A DNA stretch of 25,075 nt from DASUMF01 sp040510575 (GCA_040510575.1 JBEVIU010000068.1:1-25075), one strand, 5' to 3'; positions 1-7,584 are shown, counted from the stretch's first letter. Translations and numbers: made by a program. The notes: generated by a model not told the origin, from the sequence alone.

Positions 1-506
1 TCGAAGATGTCGCGGCGGAGGTGTTGCGCACGTGCGCGACGAGCGAAGACGTCACGCTGGAAGTGCGGACACCGGGCGGCAACCTGTCGCAGCACTTCTG
101 GTGCTCCACCTCGCGGAACGCACCGGTGGAAGACCTCGCCCATCGCATCGCGAACAGAGTGTCGGTACGCGGCGACGCGGGCACGAAGGCCGACCGCGTC
201 ATCGAGCTACGCAAGGCGTTCTTTCCCGAGTGGGGTGCGCAGGATCGCGATTCGCTGGCCTGGTCGGTCGCGACGGGAAACAGCGTGCGGTGCACGCGCG
301 ACATGCGCGCGTCGAACGTGCGTCAGGACATGGCGAGCGCGGCAGAAGCAAGTGGCGAATCTGCCGAACGCTGGGCCCTCATCGAGGGAGTCGACCTCGC
401 GGGCTTCTGCCCCGAGCGCCTCCCCGAGTTCTACGCAACAGTGCGGCGCGCGGGCGAGCGCGCCGCGGCGAAGGCGGTGAAGCGCCGGCTCGACGCGGTG
501 CTCTGA
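1..506 (+). CDS. Hypothetical protein, 3' part only (5' end outside window)
   Basis: The reading frame is open from the left edge to a TGA at 504-506. A GTG at 21 could be a start, but the frame is open upstream of it, so I treat the gene as truncated by the window. About 167 residues are visible. They begin with an acidic stretch and contain a segment with LEVRTPGGN, a Cys/Trp motif HFWCST, and a Lys/Arg/Ala-rich helical C-terminus ending in RRLDAVL. I see no membrane segment or catalytic signature and do not recognise the family. It converges on the small minus-strand gene that stops at 513, with 6 nt between the stops, and there is no obvious strong terminator. Coding is supported by its length and by the high-GC third positions typical of the neighbours. 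Function unknown. Confidence 0.6.
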   Translation, partial: EDVAAEVLRTCATSEDVTLEVRTPGGNLSQHFWCSTSRNAPVEDLAHRIANRVSVRGDAGTKADRVIELRKAFFPEWGAQDRDSLAWSVATGNSVRCTRDMRASNVRQDMASAAEASGESAERWALIEGVDLAGFCPERLPEFYATVRRAGERAAAKAVKRRLDAVL

Positions 507-512
507 ACCGTC

Positions 513-737
513 TCAGGCGTCGGCGTCGTTCAGATCGACGCGCAGGGTGAGCACGCCGTCGACGAACTCCCACGATGCGTCACCGACGATGGCGAAGTCC
601 TGGAAGTCGAACTGGGCCTGCTCCACGAAGCGCTGACGATCGGGACCTGCCACCGGAGGGAGCGGGCGTTCCCGGACCGCGGAGGCCCTCGTGCGGAAGC
701 GCTCCAGCATCGCGTCGACGTCCAGCTCGTCGGCCAT
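513..737 (-). CDS. Small hypothetical protein (74 aa)
   Basis: An ATG at 737 opens a 74-residue acidic protein ending at a TGA at 513-515. The N-terminus (about residues 5-20) looks like an amphipathic helix with LDVDAMLERF. The C-terminal half has a compact beta-rich pattern (FQDFAIVGD, then WEFVDGVLTLRVDL). There is no signal peptide, membrane helix or metal motif. It starts 9 nt after the prmC stop, so it is probably the last gene of the prfA-prmC transcript and may depend on that promoter. I do not know a named family. The clean fit between two real genes and the lack of a competing frame support it as coding. Confidence 0.65.
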   Translation of the reverse strand: MADELDVDAMLERFRTRASAVRERPLPPVAGPDRQRFVEQAQFDFQDFAIVGDASWEFVDGVLTLRVDLNDADA

Positions 738-746
738 GACGCGAAC

Positions 747-1661
747 CTACCCCGCAGTCGAGCGCCGCGCGACGAGCGCGCGGTCACGGCCGGAGAGATC
801 TGCGCGCACCGCGACGTCGACGAACCCGGCGGCACGCGCCAGGTCGACCGCGGTGTCTGCCTGATGGGGCGCCAGCTCGCAGACCAGGACACCGTCAGGC
901 GCCAGCCACTCGATCGCGTCGGCCACGATCTCCGCGATCGCTTCGAGACCGGTGGGACCGCTGACCAACGCGCCGTACGGCTCCCAGTCGATCACCTCAC
1001 TCGGCAGCGACGCGACCTCCGACTCCGCGATGTATGGCGGATTGCTCACCACGAGGCGCACTTCGCCCCGCAAGTCGTCGGGCAGCGCGTCGAACCACGA
1101 ACCGTTCGCGACGCGCACGCGCGTCGCGGCCGCGCCGCCGACGCCGGCCACGTTCGCCCGCGTCACGGCCAGCGCTTCGTCGCTCACGTCGACGGCCCAC
1201 ACCTCCGCGTCGGGGAGGTCGCTGGCGAGCGCGAGCGCGAGCGCACCCGATCCGGTCCCGAGGTCGACGACCACTTCGGTCGCGAGGGCGCCGGCCCACA
1301 CGTTGCCCTTCCCTCGGCGCAAGCCGATGCGCGCCGCCTCCTCCAACGCGACCTTGGCCACCACCTCGGTCTCGGGGCGCGGCACCAACACGCGGTGGTC
1401 GACGAACAGCTCGAGCTCCAGGAACTGCCACTGGCCGAGCACGTACTGGAGCGGCTCACCCGCCCGCCGACGCTCGAGCATCGCGTCGAGGTGCGACTCG
1501 GAGAGCGCGGTCGCTTCGTCACGCTCGTGCATCACCAACTCGGCGCCGTCGTATCCCGACACGCGCTCCACCATCCAGCGCGCTTCCGAAGCGGGGGCGT
1601 CGACTCCGGCGTCGCGCAGGCTCGCTTCGGCCGTGCCGCGAAGGTCTCTCCAGCTGGCCAT
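747..1661 (-). CDS. prmC: Peptide chain release factor N5-glutamine methyltransferase PrmC
   Basis: PrmC (HemK) methylates the glutamine of the GGQ motif in release factors RF1 and RF2 using S-adenosylmethionine, which raises the rate of peptide release. The 304-residue product has the expected N-terminal helical release-factor-binding domain (residues 1-90), RPETE at 95-99, the SAM-binding glycine motif DLGTGSG at 133-139, and the diagnostic catalytic NPPY at 207-210 that grips the glutamine substrate. Length is close to the usual 280-300. It starts with ATG 12 nt after the prfA stop, so enzyme and substrate are co-transcribed, as in most bacteria. A small hypothetical gene follows 9 nt downstream. 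Nothing looks damaged. The identity is secure. Confidence 0.97.
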   Translation of the reverse strand: MASWRDLRGTAEASLRDAGVDAPASEARWMVERVSGYDGAELVMHERDEATALSESHLDAMLERRRAGEPLQYVLGQWQFLELELFVDHRVLVPRPETEVVAKVALEEAARIGLRRGKGNVWAGALATEVVVDLGTGSGALALALASDLPDAEVWAVDVSDEALAVTRANVAGVGGAAATRVRVANGSWFDALPDDLRGEVRLVVSNPPYIAESEVASLPSEVIDWEPYGALVSGPTGLEAIAEIVADAIEWLAPDGVLVCELAPHQADTAVDLARAAGFVDVAVRADLSGRDRALVARRSTAG

Positions 1662-1673
1662 CTCGGCCGGCCC

Positions 1674-2744
1674 TCAGCTCTCCCCGTCAGCGAGCTGCTC
1701 CGCTCGCTCGGCCGCGCCGAGCGCGTCGGTGAGCGGGTCGAGCTGGCCCGCGAGCACCTGGTCGAGCGAGTGAAGCGTGAGCCCGATGCGATGGTCGGTC
1801 ACGCGGTTCTCCTTGAAGTTGTAGGTGCGGATCTTGTCGGAGCGACCCCCGCTCTTCACCTGACTGCGCCGCGCCACCGAGAGCTCGTCCTCTTGGCGTT
1901 GCCGCTCGACCTCGAAGAGACGACTGCGCAGGATGCGCATCGCCTTCTCCCGGTTCTGCAGCTGGCTCTTCTCGTCCTGGCAGGTCACGACGAGGCCCGA
2001 CGGCTTGTGCGTGAGTCGAACTGCAGAGTCCGTGGTGTTCACCGACTGGCCACCAGGGCCGCTCGAGCGGTAGTAGTCGACCTGGAGATCGTTGTCGTCG
2101 ACGGTCACGTCGATCTCCTCGGCTTCGGGGAGCACCGTCACCGTCGCGGCGCTCGTGTGCACCCGTCCCTGGCTCTCGGTGGCGGGCACGCGTTGCACGC
2201 GATGCGGGCCGGCCTCGTGCTTCAGGCGTGACCACGCGTCGTCGCCCTTCACCACGAACGTGATGTCGCGGTACCCGCCCATGTCGGACTGCTGACTCGA
2301 CAGCGTCTCGACCTTCCAGCGGTGCGCCTCTGCGTAACGTTCGTACATGTGGTAGAGGTCGGCGGCCCAGAGGTTGCCCTCCTCGCCGCCTTCGCCGCCG
2401 CGGATCTCGACGATCACGTTCTTGCCGTCGTCGGGATCACGCGGCACGAGCAGCTCGCGCAGCCGCTCTGCCAACACCTCGAGCTCCGCGTCCTTGGCGT
2501 CGATCTCGTCCGAGAGGTACGTGCGCATCTCGGCGTCGTCCTCGGTGGCGAGCAGATCCCGGGCGTCGCCGAGCTCCTGGTCCACCGTTCGGTACTCGCG
2601 GTACGTCTCCACGATCGGCTTGAGCTCGGCGTGTCGGCGTCCGATGTCGCGAGCCGCGTTGCGGTCACCCGACGCGGCGACGTCGGACCACTCCGCCTCC
2701 ACCTTGTCGAGCTCCGCTTCGAGCTCCGCGAGCCGTTCGAACAT
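1674..2744 (-). CDS. prfA: Peptide chain release factor 1
   Basis: RF1 recognises UAA and UAG stop codons and triggers hydrolysis of peptidyl-tRNA. The product carries the anticodon-mimicking tripeptide PAT (residues 187-189 from the ATG at 2744) in the context HRVQRVPATESQGR, which separates RF1 from RF2 (SPF). It also has the catalytic GGQ (231-233) in SGPGGQSVN. The N-terminus is a long helical coiled region. From ATG 2744 it is 356 aa, close to the usual 355-360. A TTG at 2777 would add 11 residues; neither start has a strong ribosome binding site, and I prefer ATG by length and family pattern. It lies between a DUF1385 gene and prmC on the same strand. A short 15-nt-period repeat lies just upstream. 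Confidence 0.96.
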   Translation of the reverse strand: MFERLAELEAELDKVEAEWSDVAASGDRNAARDIGRRHAELKPIVETYREYRTVDQELGDARDLLATEDDAEMRTYLSDEIDAKDAELEVLAERLRELLVPRDPDDGKNVIVEIRGGEGGEEGNLWAADLYHMYERYAEAHRWKVETLSSQQSDMGGYRDITFVVKGDDAWSRLKHEAGPHRVQRVPATESQGRVHTSAATVTVLPEAEEIDVTVDDNDLQVDYYRSSGPGGQSVNTTDSAVRLTHKPSGLVVTCQDEKSQLQNREKAMRILRSRLFEVERQRQEDELSVARRSQVKSGGRSDKIRTYNFKENRVTDHRIGLTLHSLDQVLAGQLDPLTDALGAAERAEQLADGES

Positions 2745-2782
2745 GCGTCGCAGGCTATCGGTGGCCTCAGCGCCCAACCGCT

Positions 2783-2820
2783 GAGATGCGGAAGGCGGAG
2801 ATGCGAGTGGTGGAGATGCG
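2783..2820. repeat. Three-copy short tandem repeat, 15-nt period
   Basis: The octamer GAGATGCG occurs at 2783-2790, 2798-2805 and 2813-2820 with an exact 15-nt period and diverged filler between copies. It occupies most of the spacer between the DUF1385 stop (2832) and the prfA start. No hairpin is obvious. It may be a decayed minisatellite or a protein/RNA-binding element in the transcript. Confidence 0.6.
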
Positions 2821-2831
2821 GAGTGCCGCGA

Positions 2832-3791
2832 TCAGGCGCCGCGCAGGAGCGGTGCCTGCGCCAAGGTGGGCGCGGCAGTCGGGCGCTGGGCCCGCTGCTC
2901 CACTTCCGCGAGCTGCTCCGCCGTGAGCACGGCTCGCAGCGACGCCACCGCGATCTCCACCTGGTCGAGCGACGGCTGGCGCGTCGTGAGCTTCTGCAGC
3001 AACAGGCCGGGCTTCATCCCGGCGCGGACCCACCACCACTGCATGTGCTTGGCCGCGAATCGGATGATCTCGTAGCTGATGCCGGCGATCAGCGGGATGA
3101 GCACCACGCGCGATGCCATGAGCACGAGCCACCCGGGGCGCCCGACGAACGAGTACACCACGATCGTGATCACCATCACGGTGAGCAGGAAGTTCGTGCC
3201 GCAGCGAACGTGCGCCGTGCTGAATTTCTGTGCCGACTCCGCCGTGAGCTCGACGTCGGTCTCGTACGCCGCGATCGCCTTGTGCTCAGCACCGTGGTAC
3301 TGGAAGACGCGCTTGATGTCGGGCAGGAGGCCGATCAGCGAGAGGTACCCGAGAAAGATACCGAGGCGCAGCGCGCCTTCCGCAACGTGGTACCAGAATC
3401 CGTCGAGGTCGAAGAAGTTGCCCACACCGTTCGCGACGACCGCGGGCAACAGGATGAAGATGCCGGTGAAGAGCAACAGCGCGGCGCCGATGGTCCAACC
3501 CATCGCCTTGCTCGAGATCTGCTCTTCCTCGGGGATCTGTCGGTTGGCGGACCACGCGAGCGCCTTGAACCCGAGGTTCATCGACTCTGCGAGGGCCACG
3601 ACGCCGCGCACGAGCGGGATCTTCGACCAACGCTCGGTCCAGTTCGGCGCGTCGTGGGTCTCGATCTCGATGTCACCCTCAGGGGTGCGCACCGCCACGG
3701 CCCATGTGCGCTCGCCGCGCATCATGACGCCTTCCATCACCGCCTGTCCGCCCATGTAGCGGGGGGTCGGGGTGCTGGGGCTCGAGCTCAT
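2832..3791 (-). CDS. DUF1385 family membrane protein (YqhQ-like)
   Basis: This 319-residue protein has the hallmarks of the DUF1385 family: GGQAVMEGVMMRG at residues 14-26, YHGAEHKAIAAYE at 165-177 and RCGTNF at 196-201. About four membrane helices are visible (roughly 98-121, 141-158, 201-219 and 222-243), followed by a cytoplasmic-looking C-terminal tail with an Ala/Pro/Gln-rich end. The conserved His, Glu and Lys of the EHK motif could bind metal or act in catalysis, but the biochemical role of the family is not established as far as I know. It sits between rpmE (21 nt upstream) and prfA. From memory, DUF1385 genes near prfA and prmC are seen in other Gram-positive genomes too. The start is ATG at 3791. 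Confidence 0.9.
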   Translation of the reverse strand: MSSSPSTPTPRYMGGQAVMEGVMMRGERTWAVAVRTPEGDIEIETHDAPNWTERWSKIPLVRGVVALAESMNLGFKALAWSANRQIPEEEQISSKAMGWTIGAALLLFTGIFILLPAVVANGVGNFFDLDGFWYHVAEGALRLGIFLGYLSLIGLLPDIKRVFQYHGAEHKAIAAYETDVELTAESAQKFSTAHVRCGTNFLLTVMVITIVVYSFVGRPGWLVLMASRVVLIPLIAGISYEIIRFAAKHMQWWWVRAGMKPGLLLQKLTTRQPSLDQVEIAVASLRAVLTAEQLAEVEQRAQRPTAAPTLAQAPLLRGA

Positions 3792-3812
3792 CGACGGTCT
3801 CCGTGCGCCCGG

Positions 3813-4067
3813 TCAGGCCTTGAGCTCGCCGGGAGCCTTGGGCTTCGCGCCCGACGACTGCGCGGCCTCGGACTTCGCGAAACGGCGTTGGAAGCGCTCG
3901 ACGCGCCCACCGGTGTCCACGAGCTTCTGCTTGCCCGTGTAGAAGGGGTGGCACTCCGAGCACAGCTCGACGCGGAGGCTCGGCACCGTGGAGCGGGTGA
4001 CGAACTCGTTGCCGCACGAGCAGTGCACCGAACACTCGACGTAGTCGGGGTGGGTCTCGGTCTTCAT
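3813..4067 (-). CDS. rpmE: 50S ribosomal protein L31, zinc-binding type
   Basis: L31 sits at the central protuberance of the 50S subunit and bridges to the 30S head. The 84-residue product starts MKTETHPDYVE and carries cysteines at 12, 16, 18, 36 and 39. The pairs 16/18 and 36/39 match the CxC...CxxC zinc ribbon of the C+ form, so this is the zinc-containing paralogue rather than the zinc-free one. VDTGGRVERFQRRF near residue 50-63 is typical of the family. The C-terminal tail (about residues 64-84) is a Lys/Ala/Ser-rich extension. An in-frame start 51 nt upstream exists, but ATG 4067 fits the family and lies just after a -10-like TAGACT, suggesting a very short leader. Confidence 0.96.
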   Translation of the reverse strand: MKTETHPDYVECSVHCSCGNEFVTRSTVPSLRVELCSECHPFYTGKQKLVDTGGRVERFQRRFAKSEAAQSSGAKPKAPGELKA

Positions 4068-4075
4068 GGCAGTCC

Positions 4076-4081
4076 AGTCTA
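4076..4081 (-). promoter_or_regulatory. Candidate -10 element for rpmE
   Basis: Read on the minus strand, TAGACT lies 8 nt before the rpmE ATG, with no Shine-Dalgarno sequence between them. That spacing fits a leaderless or near-leaderless transcript, common in actinobacteria. No convincing -35 element is visible at 16-18 nt, so this rests on the -10 alone. Confidence 0.4.
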
Positions 4082-4142
4082 CGGGCTCGGGGATAGCTCC
4101 AGAACAACGCGAACCCAAGGTTTGATTCCCGGGGGTTGGAGA

Positions 4143-4171
4143 GCGGGGATCTGAGCGCGGGGATCTGAGCG
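4143..4171. repeat. Two-copy tandem repeat, 14-nt period, in the rho-rpmE spacer
   Basis: The 15-mer GCGGGGATCTGAGCG occurs at 4143-4157 and 4157-4171, sharing its last and first base, so the period is 14 nt. It lies in the 124-nt spacer between the rho stop and the rpmE start. It is not an inverted repeat, so it is not a classical terminator. Confidence 0.6.
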
Positions 4172-4191
4172 GGCGATTCGATCTGGTTGGG

Positions 4192-6051
4192 TCAACCGCC
4201 GGGCGTGGGCGCCTTTGCGATCTCGCCCAGGAACTCGTCGTTGCTCTTCGTGGTGCGGATCTTGTCGATGAGCAGCTCGAGGCCCTTGCCGTCCTCGAGC
4301 GCGTTCAGCACACGGCGCAGCTTCCACACCTGCTGGAGCTGCTGGCGGTCGAACAGCAGCTCTTCGTGCCGCGTGCTCGACGCCTCGACGTCGATCGACG
4401 GGTAGATGCGGCGCTCGGAGAGGCGGCGGTCGAGCCGCAGCTCCATGTTGCCGGTGCCTTTGAACTCCTCGAAGATCACCTCGTCCATGCGGGAGCCGGT
4501 GTCGACGAGCGCGGTGGCGATGATCGTGAGCGAGCCACCCTCCTCGATGTTGCGGGCCGCACCGAAGAACTTCTTCGGCGGGTAGAGCGCGGTGGAGTCG
4601 ACACCACCCGACATGACGCGGCCCGACGTGGGCGCGGCGAGGTTGTACGCACGGGCGAGACGCGTGATGCCGTCGAGCACGATCACGACGTCGGTGCCCA
4701 TCTCCACCAGCCGCTTGGCCCGCTCGATCGCGAGCTCGGCGACCTGCGTGTGCTCGTCGGCCGGGCGATCGAAGGTGCTGGCGACGACCTCGCCGCGCAG
4801 CACGTGGCGACGCATGTCGGTGACCTCTTCGGGGCGTTCGTCGACGAGCAGCACCATGAGGTGCACCTCGGGGTTGTTGCGCTCGATCGCGTAGACGAGC
4901 TGCTTGAGGATCGTCGTCTTGCCCGCCTTGGGCGGCGACACGATGAGCCCGCGTTGGCCCTTGCCGATCGGCGACACGAGGTCGACGATGCGCCCCGTGA
5001 TCTCGTGCGGGTTGTCGGCCATCTCGAGACGCAACCGCGAGTCCGGGAACAACGGCGTGAGGTCTTCGAACCGCGGACGGGCGCGGGCATCGTCGGGCGT
5101 CATCCCGTTGATCTCGTCGACGCGCAGGAGCGCGGGGTACTTCTCGTTGCTCGCCTGGGGACGCGAGGTGCCCTTCACGTCGTCGCCCTTGCGGAGCGCG
5201 AACCTGCGCACCTGCGAAGCGGAGACGTAGACGTCCTTGTTGGCGGGGAGGTAGCCACCGGCGCGTAGGAAGCCGTAGCCCTCGTCGCGCAGGTCCAGCA
5301 GGCCTCGTACCTCGATCGGCTCGCCTTGGAACTCGCCGCCGCCACCGCCACCGCTCTGGCGCGGCTCGTTGGCGCCGCCCTGCTCCTGCCCCGCCCCTCG
5401 ACCACGACGGCGACGGCGGCCGCGACGGTTGCCGTCGCCGAACGACTGGCGCTCGTCCTCGGGGTCGACGCGCGTGTCGCCGCCGTTCGACGTGGTCGTG
5501 CTCTCCGAACGCGGTTCCGATGACCGGGCTTCCGAAGACTGCGATCCCGAAGAGTCGGAGTCCGAGGATCGCGACGACGTCGTGGTCGATGCCGTCGCGC
5601 CGTCGGCGTCGGCAGCACCGTCGGCGGTCGGCGACGCCTCGGCGTGGTCGCCGTTGGTCGCGGTTGCCGTGGGTGCCGACGCGGTCGCGGTGGTCGTCCG
5701 CGACCGGCGCGGGCTCGGCGCCGGCGTCTCGTCAGGCTCCGCGGCGAGCGAATCCTCCTCGGCAGCGAGCGCGGCGATGGGGTCGTCGTCGAGTTGCGAC
5801 GCGCGCACGGATCGCACGGCGCGGCGCGGCTTGGGCGCGTCACCGTTGCCGGTCGCGCTCGTCGTGCTCGCAGCCTTGGCCGGCGCGGCGGGCGCGTCGG
5901 TGCCGTTGGCGGCCACGAGGATCGCCTCGATCAGGTCGGCCTTGCGCATGCGCGTCGCCGACTTCACGCCGACTGCGCCGGCGATGGTGTGGAGCTCGTC
6001 GCGGTCTTTGCCGGCAAGCACCGACCGCTCGATCTGTTGCTCCGGGGTCAT
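4192..6051 (-). CDS. rho: Transcription termination factor Rho
   Basis: Rho is a hexameric RNA translocase that ends transcription of untranslated RNA. The 619-residue protein has an N-terminal Rho_N helical domain (about 5-47), then a roughly 190-residue low-complexity insert (about 50-240) rich in Ala, Thr, Ser and Asp that ends in an Arg/Gly-rich patch (210-222) and a Gly run. The cold-shock-like RNA-binding domain follows (about 245-310), and then the RecA-type ATPase with Walker A PPKAGKTT (373-380) and VIVLDGITRLARAYN as the Walker B region. Long charged N-terminal inserts are usual in actinobacterial Rho. The start is ATG 6051, preceded by a good AGGGAG about 9 nt upstream. The gene has a long leader with its own promoter at 6310-6338. 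Confidence 0.98.
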   Translation of the reverse strand: MTPEQQIERSVLAGKDRDELHTIAGAVGVKSATRMRKADLIEAILVAANGTDAPAAPAKAASTTSATGNGDAPKPRRAVRSVRASQLDDDPIAALAAEEDSLAAEPDETPAPSPRRSRTTTATASAPTATATNGDHAEASPTADGAADADGATASTTTSSRSSDSDSSGSQSSEARSSEPRSESTTTSNGGDTRVDPEDERQSFGDGNRRGRRRRRGRGAGQEQGGANEPRQSGGGGGGEFQGEPIEVRGLLDLRDEGYGFLRAGGYLPANKDVYVSASQVRRFALRKGDDVKGTSRPQASNEKYPALLRVDEINGMTPDDARARPRFEDLTPLFPDSRLRLEMADNPHEITGRIVDLVSPIGKGQRGLIVSPPKAGKTTILKQLVYAIERNNPEVHLMVLLVDERPEEVTDMRRHVLRGEVVASTFDRPADEHTQVAELAIERAKRLVEMGTDVVIVLDGITRLARAYNLAAPTSGRVMSGGVDSTALYPPKKFFGAARNIEEGGSLTIIATALVDTGSRMDEVIFEEFKGTGNMELRLDRRLSERRIYPSIDVEASSTRHEELLFDRQQLQQVWKLRRVLNALEDGKGLELLIDKIRTTKSNDEFLGEIAKAPTPGG

Positions 6052-6309
6052 GGATTCTCCCTCTGCACCGTCGCGCGGCAGGTCACTGCAACTTGGGAAC
6101 GACGGGCACTGTTGTCAGCCCTCGGTTGGAGGATCCGCCGGGGGACGACGCCTGCAACCACCGCCGAGAAGAATCGATCTCATCCTGGTCGAGGGTCCGC
6201 GAGAGGAGCGGGCTCGGCCGGGAATCGGCTCGGGAACCGGGCTCGGTGGCTGCAGTCCCTTGCCTGGTGTGCAAGGAGTCGAGCACCGAATCGACCGGCG
6301 GTGACCACC
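6052..6309 (-). promoter_or_regulatory. Long 5' leader of rho (no gene found)
   Basis: The stretch between the predicted rho transcription start (about 6303) and the rho ATG is roughly 250 nt and holds no convincing gene. It contains a perfect 6-bp hairpin (6258-6263 with 6271-6276, 7-nt loop) and a GC-rich segment with CCGAGCCCG repeated around 6210-6247. Long rho leaders are known sites of autogenous control in other bacteria. Here the regulatory role is inference. Confidence 0.4.
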
Positions 6310-6338
6310 ACTGTACTGCCACGACTCGACCGCGGCAA
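6310..6338 (-). promoter_or_regulatory. Predicted housekeeping (sigma-A type) promoter for rho
   Basis: On the minus strand, a -35 TTGCCG (6333-6338) is separated by exactly 17 nt from a -10 TACAGT (6310-6315). Both hexamers are good matches to the TTGACA/TATAAT consensus. Transcription would start near 6303 and read through a leader of about 250 nt into rho. The element lies directly downstream of the apgM-like gene, so rho has its own promoter independent of that gene. Confidence 0.55.
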
Positions 6339-6370
6339 ACATCCCAGGCCCAAGAGTGGCTGGCCGCGGC

Positions 6371-7528
6371 TCAAGCCAGGAGCCGACCCATGAGCTCGTG
6401 GGCCGGCTGCGGCACGGTTCCCGCGACGCCGCGCTCGGTGTACTCCCCGCCGGGACCGTCGCGGCCGGAGTCGAACAGCAGGTACGGCACCGCATCGGAC
6501 GTGTGGGTGCGGAGCGCGCACGGCGTGGCGTGGTCGGGCAGCAGCAGCACGCGGAAGTCCTCGCCGTCCAACGCGTCGACGAGCGGGCCGATCACCTCGG
6601 CATCCCAACGCTCGAGCGACGTGACCTTCTCCCCCACCGCGCCCTGGTGGCCCGCCTCGTCGGTGGCCTCGACGTGGAGGAGGAACAGGTCGCGATCGGC
6701 CAGCGACGTCAGCGCCGCGTTCCGCTGCGCGACGTAGTCGTTGTCGAAGCCGGCGGTCGCGCCCGGAACGTCGACGACCTCGATGCCCATGAGCACGCCG
6801 AGCCCGCGCACGAGATCGACGGCCGACGACATCCGGCCTTCCACGCCGAAGCGGCCGGTGAAGTCCGGGAGCACCGGGCGCACGCCCTGGCCCCAGAGCC
6901 AGATCTGGCTCGCGACCGATCCCACCCGCGCCGCCTCGCGCGTCACGATCGGCTTCGACGCGTCCATCAGGGCGGCGAGCTTGGCGGCGGCCGGACCGGT
7001 CGGCAGCACTGCGGGCTGTCCGGTGAGGTCGTGCGGCGGCACGCACTCGGCATCGGCGAGATCGGCAGGCAGCACGCACAAGTGCCGGTACTCGACACCG
7101 GCGTGGAAGCGCACCCCGTCGCGGCCGCCACCGAGCTCGTGCTCGAGCGCGGCGACGATCGGGTGGCTCTGCTCGCTCGTGAGGTGGCCGGCGGCGAAGT
7201 CGACCATCGTGCCGGCCGCGTCGACGGTGACCAGGTTGCAGCGATACGCGACCTCGTCGGGCGCGAGCTCGACGCCCATCGCGGCGGCCTCGATCGGCGC
7301 GCGGCCGGTGTGGTACTCCGCCGGGTCGTACCCGAGGATGGAGAGGTTGCCGACATCGCTGCCCGGCGCCATGCCCGGCGGGATCACCGACGCGAGCCCG
7401 ACTTCGCTGCGCGCCGCGAGGCGGGCGAGGCGTGGCATCGCCGCCGCTTCGAGCGGCGTACGGCCGTCGAGCTCCGGCAGCGGTTCGTCGGCACAGCCGT
7501 CGGGCACGAGCACGAGGTACTTCACCAT
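6371..7528 (-). CDS. ApgM/iPGM-family phosphotransferase, candidate substitute homoserine kinase
   Basis: The 385-residue product belongs to the alkaline-phosphatase superfamily branch of archaeal-type cofactor-independent phosphoglycerate mutases. Metal and catalytic motifs are in order: VPDG with Asp10, the catalytic serine region PPGMAPGSDVGN (Ser57), GRAP at 75-78, HVEATDEAGH (285-294), PDHATP (331-336) and His342. The close relatives include a subfamily described as proposed homoserine kinase (TIGR02535, from memory). The gene occupies the place between thrC and rho where actinobacteria usually keep thrB, and no GHMP-type homoserine kinase is in the window, so I favour phosphorylation of homoserine over glycolysis. 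ATG 7528 is chosen because the family begins here; the open frame upstream is low-quality sequence that overlaps the divergent gene. Confidence 0.85.
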   Translation of the reverse strand: MVKYLVLVPDGCADEPLPELDGRTPLEAAAMPRLARLAARSEVGLASVIPPGMAPGSDVGNLSILGYDPAEYHTGRAPIEAAAMGVELAPDEVAYRCNLVTVDAAGTMVDFAAGHLTSEQSHPIVAALEHELGGGRDGVRFHAGVEYRHLCVLPADLADAECVPPHDLTGQPAVLPTGPAAAKLAALMDASKPIVTREAARVGSVASQIWLWGQGVRPVLPDFTGRFGVEGRMSSAVDLVRGLGVLMGIEVVDVPGATAGFDNDYVAQRNAALTSLADRDLFLLHVEATDEAGHQGAVGEKVTSLERWDAEVIGPLVDALDGEDFRVLLLPDHATPCALRTHTSDAVPYLLFDSGRDGPGGEYTERGVAGTVPQPAHELMGRLLA

Positions 7529-7532
7529 CGGA

Positions 7533-7538
7533 ATGCTA
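7533..7538 (-). promoter_or_regulatory. Weak -10-like element before the apgM-like gene
   Basis: On the minus strand, TAGCAT ends 4 nt before the ATG at 7528. This is rather close for a leaderless start, and no -35 is clear. It shares the 63-nt divergent spacer with a similar hexamer for the opposite gene. Confidence 0.25.
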
Positions 7539-7578
7539 CCGGCGGTCCCCGCGCGGCCTCTCGCCGAAGTCGCCTGGG

Positions 7579-7584
7579 TAGCCT
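7579..7584 (+). promoter_or_regulatory. Candidate -10 of the sugar dehydrogenase gene (leaderless)
   Basis: TAGCCT is followed by 7 nt and then the ATG at 7592, the spacing expected for a leaderless transcript. There is no Shine-Dalgarno sequence in the gap. The -35 is not evident. Confidence 0.35.

Noticed and set aside
491..522. Inverted repeat CGACGC/GCGTCG across the convergent stops
   Set aside because: Only 6 bp with an interrupted interior and GC-rich coding flanks; too weak to call a terminator.
4108..4135. Plus-strand sequence resembling a tRNA T-arm (GGTTTGATTCCC)
   Set aside because: No matching T stem, anticodon arm or acceptor is nearby; chance resemblance.
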